Part shown: positions 60,117 through 64,000 of the stretch, in pieces | Layout: each line of letters starts with the position of its first letter | How positions within the stretch are numbered: position 1 is the stretch's first letter | Source: AP-15 sp963845735 | GTDB taxonomy: Bacteria > Pseudomonadota > Alphaproteobacteria > ATCC43930 > CGMCC-115725 | NCBI GenBank assembly: GCA_963845735.1 | Contig: CAWJTR010000008.1 | Span: forward strand, 62,001 to 126,000 | Reading direction: 5' to 3' | Length of the DNA stretch: 64,000 nt | Notes under the pieces: model-generated | What the model was told of the DNA's origin: nothing | The model's input: only the letters and a program-made list of their open reading frames with translations | Databases searched by the model: none | Position numbers and translations under genes: made by a program

Positions 60117-60241
60117 TGCGCGCGATCAGTATTTCGGCGTCCCTGGAGCGCGCATCACCGACCGACGTTGCGGCGTCAAAGTTCCCCAACCCGCTCGCGG
60201 GGAGAGGGTTCGAGTGAGGAGCCCGCATCGCGTCCCGGTCG

Positions 60242-60350
60242 GATATGGCGGCCGCGCAATTCGTTGTTGGTGTGGCGGTCGCCGGCGAGCCAGCGCGCGA
60301 GTTCGCCGTGCGCGTCGGCGAGGCGGATCGCGTCGATCTCGGCCACGTCT
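60242..60350 (+). repeat. 109-bp repeat, left copy (duplicate of the VOC gene 3' end)
   Basis: Matches 60818-60926 in the same orientation with four mismatches. In the right copy it encodes the last 36 residues of the VOC protein on the minus strand (DVAEIDAIRRADAHSELARW and so on). The left copy keeps that reading frame but lacks its stop, so it is a detached gene fragment. Its left flank, 60185-60221, also carries a palindrome-like CGCTCGCGGGGAGAGGG tract similar to 60784-60800. Confidence 0.9.
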
Positions 60351-60353
60351 GTC

Positions 60354-60496
60354 GGTCGTCGTGACGCCGAGACCGATGCGCACCTGTGGGCCGAGCGGTT
60401 CGACCGCGCAACATCAGCGATCTGTTTGCCTTGCAAAACGAGATCACCGGCCAAATGCTGACTGAGCTGATCAGTCGCATCGCAATCATAAGATAG
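60354..60496 (+). pseudogene. Fragment of a cyclase/TPR-type adenylate cyclase gene
   Basis: Plus-strand fragment reading RDAETDAHLWAERFDR, then after a two-base shift NISDLFALQNEITGQMLTEL, with a TAG at 60494. This matches the region after the cyclase domain of CHD-TolB-TPR adenylate cyclases (pattern HLWAERFD...DLFALQDEIT). No cyclase domain remains nearby, so it is a stranded piece. Confidence 0.75.
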
Positions 60497-60817
60497 CCAA
60501 AATCGCATCGCATAGTCGGCCGTTGGCAGCGGCAAAAAGGGTCCGCGGGTAGGACCAACCAAGGCGATGGATATGGAACTCGGTTGGACGGCCGCACGTC
60601 AGCTTTGCTGGGCTCCCCCGGCCCGGGGCCCTGGTCGCCTCTGCAACCTATCGGCGAGAATTTGCTGCTGATTTGCTGCGGACGCAGCAATAGCTCGGGA
60701 GCTACATAACTATAAATTGTGTGAGCTTGGCAAAACAAGCAGACGATTTGCACCCTCCCCCTTCTTCCGAGCGGGCTGCTCCCCCGAGCGGGGAGAGGGC
60801 GGGGTGAGGGCGCGTCA
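60497..60817. other. Non-coding spacer between repeat copies
   Basis: 320 bp with no supported gene. It contains a purine/pyrimidine-rich palindromic tract (about 60755-60811: GAGCGGG, CTCCCCCGAGCGGGGAGAGG, GGTGAGGG) of the kind repeated in intergenic regions of alphaproteobacteria, and an AT-rich stretch around 60680-60720. It reads as relic DNA left between the two copies of the 109-bp repeat. Confidence 0.45.
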
Positions 60818-61402
60818 GATATGCCGGCCGCGCAATTCGTTGTTGGTGTGGCGGTCGCCGGCGAGCCAGCGCGCGAGTTCGCTGTGCGCGTCGGCGCGGC
60901 GGATCGCGTCGATCTCGGCTACGTCTTCCGGGTCCTGGGTGAACTCGACGATCAGCCCGTCGGGCGAGGCGACATAGATCGACTTGCAATAACCGTGATT
61001 GGTCTCGCGGTATTTTTCGCCCGCCGCTTCGAGCCGCTGCTTTAGCTCCTCATAGGTATCGGGCTCGGCCTTGAACGCGATGTGGAAGTGACGCCCGATC
61101 TTGGCCGGCTTCTCGGCCTGGGTCAGCTCGTACATCTCCGGGTCGGCGAACTGGAAGAAGGCGAGCGCGCCGCCATCGGCCATCGCGAAAAAGGTGTGGC
61201 AGAACTCGACCTCGCGCTGCAAATCGGCGCTGAAATTCTTTTCGCACCAGGTCGCGACCAGCGGAATACCGAGCAAATCCTCGAAAAACCGGCGGTTGAC
61301 CTCGTGGTCCTTCACGACGAAGGCGTTGTGGTGCAAGCGCGACGGCAGCCGCGACAACAAGCCTTTGGTCCGCGATCCGGCCGCAACCTCGATCGTATCC
61401 AT
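60815..61402 (-). CDS. VOC family (catechol dioxygenase-like) protein
   Basis: 195 residues from ATG 61402, which has a GGGAGGGTG ribosome site; the longer open frame is not supported. Metal-site strands are SRLHHNAFVVKDHEVNRRFF, then KIGRHFHIAFKAEPDTYEEL and SIYVASPDGLIVEFTQD, giving the His-His-Glu pattern. The C-terminal 36-residue tail is encoded by the right copy of the 109-bp repeat. It may be a dioxygenase or an isomerase/lyase; substrate unknown. It is divergent from the luciferase-like gene, with about 150 bp between the starts. Confidence 0.9.
   Translation of the reverse strand: MDTIEVAAGSRTKGLLSRLPSRLHHNAFVVKDHEVNRRFFEDLLGIPLVATWCEKNFSADLQREVEFCHTFFAMADGGALAFFQFADPEMYELTQAEKPAKIGRHFHIAFKAEPDTYEELKQRLEAAGEKYRETNHGYCKSIYVASPDGLIVEFTQDPEDVAEIDAIRRADAHSELARWLAGDRHTNNELRGRHI
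60818..60926 (+). repeat. 109-bp repeat, right copy (3' end of VOC gene)
   Basis: Same orientation as 60242-60350, offset 576 bp, four mismatches in 109. This copy is in its native place as the 3' end of the VOC gene, and the gene's stop codon (TCA on the plus strand at 60815-60817) lies just outside the matching block. Confidence 0.9.
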
Positions 61403-61551
61403 CTTCACCCTCCCTGGTTTGCACGTCCGACTTGCCGGCAACGATACCACAAAACCGGCGTTGCATGCCCGCTCTGATGGCTCGGCGGTTGGCACCGGCT
61501 GCAAAGATGCTGCATGCTGGCGGCAACGCCACCTAGAGACAGGGGAATTTC

Positions 61552-62377
61552 GTGAAAATAAGCACAATGATCCGCTTCGGCGCCGGCACCGGGCCGCATG
61601 ACCGGCTGCTCGGCCGCACAGCCGATTATGCCCGCCGCATCGAAGCCGCCGGGTTTCCCGGGATCTGGGTCGGCGATTCGATGGGCCGTGGGCGGCCGAC
61701 TCTCGATCCGCTGGTGGAACTGGCGGTGCTGGCGGCCGTGACCGAGCGCGTCGAACTCGGCATCGGGGTATTGCAGCTATCGTTGCGCCACCCGATCGAG
61801 CTCGCCCATCGGGTGCAGTCGGTCCAGGCATTGTCGGGCGGCCGGCTGCGCCTTGGCGTCGGCAGCGGCTCGACGCGGGCGGATTTCGAACTGCTCGGCC
61901 TCGATTACGACCATCGCTTCCGCGCGATGAGAATTGCCCTCGAAACCATGCACAGGGTGTGGCGCGGCGAGCCGGTTAATGGCGGAACATTGTCGATATG
62001 GCCGGGCTGCGAAGGCGGGCCGCCGATCCTGATGGGGGCCTGGCGCAGTCCGCGCTGGATCACCTATGCCGCCAAGGAGTGCCAGGGCTGGACCCCGTCC
62101 GGCCGATACAGCAGCTGGGACGATCTCGAAGCCGGCATGCGCATCTATCGTGACGCGGGCGGCACCAATGCGGTCCTTGCCAATGTCGCCGTCGATCTCG
62201 ACTAACCGGCCCGAATCCGCAGAGCTCGCCGCGGCCACCAACGTGGCGCTGGTCTGTCCCCCGGATGAGGCGCGGCGGCGGTTGAAGCGGATGGAGCAGT
62301 TGGGGTTCGACGAGGTTCTGCTGGTCTCCCAGTATGGCGAGTTCGAGGAGCTCGAACGGGCGCGCGATCTCCTCTGA
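61552..62377 (+). CDS. LLM class (luciferase-like) flavin oxidoreductase, one frameshift
   Basis: GTG 61552 with a GGGGAA ribosome site. TIM-barrel motifs are YARRIEAAGFPGIWVGDSMG, DPLVELAVLAAVTERVELGI, LRHPIELAHRVQSVQALSGG and RLRLGVGSGSTRADFELLGL. The first frame ends at 62205; the next continues RPESAELAAATNVALVCPPD to FEELERARDLL and the stop at 62377. One base near 62200 rejoins them. About 275 residues, somewhat short for the family. It probably uses reduced FMN or F420; the group is often found in catabolic clusters. Confidence 0.9.
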
Positions 62378-62483
62378 CCGACCTCACGGCCGCCGGTCGG
62401 GCTTGCCGACCCGTCGGCGGCTTGACAGCCGGCGTGGCGGGGGCATGCTGGGCCGGACACGCGATCTCTGCTGAGGGGGCGAC

Positions 62484-63245
62484 ATGATCAGTGCGGATCT
62501 CACCGGTAAAACGGCGCTGGTTACCGGCGCGGCCTCGGGCATCGGCCTCGCCGCGGCGGAGATCTTCTCGCGCTGCGGCGCGACGGTCGCGCTGAACCAC
62601 CTGCCCGACGACCCGCGCGGGCCGGCTGCGGTCGAACGGCTCAAAGCCGAGGGCCGTCGGGTCGTTGCCGCGGCGGGCGACGTGGCGCGGCCGGGCCAGG
62701 CCGAGCGGATGGTGGCGAGTGCGATCGACGCGCTCGGCCGGCTCGATTTTCTGATCAACAATGCCGGGACCCCGGCCACCCCGACGCCGATCCCGTTTTC
62801 CGATCTCGACGCGCTGACCGAGGATTTCTGGTCGACGATCCTGACGACCAATCTGATCGGGCCGTTCCGCTGCGCCCATGCCGCGGTGCCGGCGCTGAAG
62901 GCGGCGCGGGGGGCGATCTGCAACACCGCCTCGATCGCCGGGGTCATGGGATCAGGCAGCAGCATTCCTTATGCGACCAGCAAGGCCGGGCTGATCAATC
63001 TGACGCGCAGCCTGGCGCGCACTCTGGCGCCCGAAATCCGGGTCAACGCGGTGGCGCCGGGCTTTGTCGACAGCCCGTGGAACAAGGATTGGCCGGCCGA
63101 CCGCAAACAGACTTCGATCGAGCGCACGCCATTGAAGCGCGCGTGCAAGCCCGAAGACATCGCCGAGACGATGTTTTTCCTGTGCGCCGGGGCGGCGATG
63201 ATCACCGGCCAGACGGTCATCGTCGATGGCGGCCTGACGCTTTAG
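62484..63245 (+). CDS. SDR family NAD(P)-dependent oxidoreductase
   Basis: 253 residues, intact, ATG 62484 with a GAGGGGG ribosome site. Classical short-chain dehydrogenase: TALVTGAASGIGLAAAEIF (cofactor GxxxGIG), DFLINNAGTPATPTP (NNAG), the catalytic Ser in CNTASIAGVMG, Tyr-Lys in IPYATSKAGLINLT, and VNAVAPGFVDSPW. The end TGQTVIVDGGLTL is typical. The substrate is unknown. The next gene begins about 50 bp later, in the same direction. Confidence 0.95.
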   Translation: MISADLTGKTALVTGAASGIGLAAAEIFSRCGATVALNHLPDDPRGPAAVERLKAEGRRVVAAAGDVARPGQAERMVASAIDALGRLDFLINNAGTPATPTPIPFSDLDALTEDFWSTILTTNLIGPFRCAHAAVPALKAARGAICNTASIAGVMGSGSSIPYATSKAGLINLTRSLARTLAPEIRVNAVAPGFVDSPWNKDWPADRKQTSIERTPLKRACKPEDIAETMFFLCAGAAMITGQTVIVDGGLTL

Positions 63246-63295
63246 CCGCGAAAAGGCGGGCCGGACGCCCGCGGTCCCAACGGGAGGAAATTGGA

Positions 63296-64000
63296 TTGAG
63301 CGAGCAGCGAACCATCAACGGCGCGCAATGGCTGGCGCGGGCGCTGGCCGGGACCGGGATGACCCATGTCTTCTTTGTCGAATTGGTGATGCGCCGGACC
63401 CTGATGGAGTTCGAGGATCTGGGCGTGACCCGCATTCTCGCCCATTCCGAAAAGGCCGCGGCTTATATGGCCGACGGCTACGCCCGCATCGCCGGGAAGC
63501 CGGGAGTGTGCATGGCGCAGTCGGTCGGCGCCGCCAATCTCGCTTCCGGATTGCAGGACCCCTATCTCGGGCGCAGCCCGGTGGTGGCATTGACCGGGCG
63601 CAAGGAGCCGTCGTTCCAGCATCGCAACAGCTATCAGGAAATCGCCCACGCCCCGCTGTTCGCGGCGGTGACCAAATTTTCGAGCCCGGTCGATTCGACC
63701 GCCGAATTGCCCCGCCTGCTGCGCCATGCCTGGCGCGCGGCATTGGCCGACACCCCGCGGCCGACTCATCTCGATTTCTGCGGCTTGCAGGGCGACGTCA
63801 TCGAACTCGGCCAGACCAGCGAGCCGACGGTCATCGATCCCGAGGCGCGGCACATTCCGGCGCATCGGCCGGTCGCCGACGAGAACGACATCGAGCGCGC
63901 CGCCGCGGCATTGACCGCGGCTCGACGCGTCGCGATCGTTGCCGGCGACGGGGCCTTGGCCTCGCAAGCCGGGCCGGAGGTGCTCGCCCTGGCAGAGGCG
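63296..64000 (+). CDS. Thiamine-pyrophosphate enzyme (acetolactate synthase-like), 3' end outside window
   Basis: TTG 63296 with a GGGAGGAAA ribosome site 5-6 bases upstream; the frame stays open to the window end (235 codons). TINGAQWLARALAGTGMTHV is the usual start; the catalytic Glu is in HSEKAAAYMADGYARIAGKP, and VCMAQSVGAANLASGLQDPY and SPVVALTGRKEP follow. These mark the N-terminal Pyr domain; the central domain begins at about residue 190. It belongs to the acetolactate synthase/benzoylformate decarboxylase superfamily, and the TPP-binding PP domain is off the edge. The reaction cannot be assigned. Confidence 0.9.
   Translation, partial: MSEQRTINGAQWLARALAGTGMTHVFFVELVMRRTLMEFEDLGVTRILAHSEKAAAYMADGYARIAGKPGVCMAQSVGAANLASGLQDPYLGRSPVVALTGRKEPSFQHRNSYQEIAHAPLFAAVTKFSSPVDSTAELPRLLRHAWRAALADTPRPTHLDFCGLQGDVIELGQTSEPTVIDPEARHIPAHRPVADENDIERAAAALTAARRVAIVAGDGALASQAGPEVLALAEA

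Noticed and set aside
1..64000. tRNA or rRNA genes, CRISPR arrays, intact prophage or integrase
   Set aside because: None was found by eye: no clover-leaf with TTCGAAT-type loop, no regular spacer-repeat array, no integrase motif. Short RNAs without strong sequence signatures could be missed.

Overview
The window is a high-GC, gene-dense chromosomal segment from an alphaproteobacterium, probably of the Rhodospirillales/Rhizobiales breadth; the genus cannot be fixed from sequence alone. The evidence is the block pcm-tolC-DUF2497(PopZ-like)-valS, erpA next to xthA, an aerobic-type cob cluster (cobG/H/I/J/K/L/M with cbiD), and a complete XrtA (exosortase A) exopolysaccharide module.

Layout. 1-4000: end of a locus with a beta-helix protein, a small modular protein and a DUF4157 (eCIS-core) protein, the kind of cargo found near contractile injection systems. 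4760-14488 (minus): XrtA exopolysaccharide operon in canonical order: Wza-like export lipoprotein, chain-length determinant, tyrosine autokinase, outer-membrane barrel, ATPase, deacetylase, FemAB protein, XrtA-EpsI. 14890-29304: DUF1501/DUF1800 pair, MFS exporter, secreted protein, DinB, enoyl-CoA hydratase, YncE-like propeller, E1-like transketolase, erpA, xthA, RCK-pore-RCK potassium channel, lysine 2,3-aminomutase-like radical SAM enzyme. 29387-31346: broken IS256-family element followed by a brnTA toxin-antitoxin pair. 31367-39316 (minus): valS, PopZ-like protein, TolC, Pcm, FolK, a small protein and an FAD oxidoreductase. 39700-42168: a Cys-rich thaumatin-like protein and a large unrecognised protein. 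42238-49885: cobalamin pathway from precorrin-2 to the late ring-modification steps, with a clear cobalamin riboswitch ahead of cobG. 49995-57637: DUF2459 protein, DUF5939 cyclase, WYL regulator, VOC protein, class II aldolase, then a DUF35/thiolase/CoA-transferase group. 57955-60817: a lower-GC KAP NTPase gene and a patch of duplicated and decayed DNA. 60815-64000: VOC protein, luciferase-like oxidoreductase, SDR and the start of a TPP enzyme.

The most important caveat is frame integrity. About half of the long genes, including essential valS and many housekeeping genes, are split by single-base frame changes, often at short homopolymers or GC repeats, while the encoded protein continues perfectly in the next frame. 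One base change would even restore the stops of both cobJ and cobK. This points to systematic indel error in the assembly rather than mass pseudogenisation. Such genes are listed here at their reconstructed full extent and the breaks are described. True decay is more likely for the IS256 element, the Phd/PIN remnant and the cyclase fragment near 60.4 kb.
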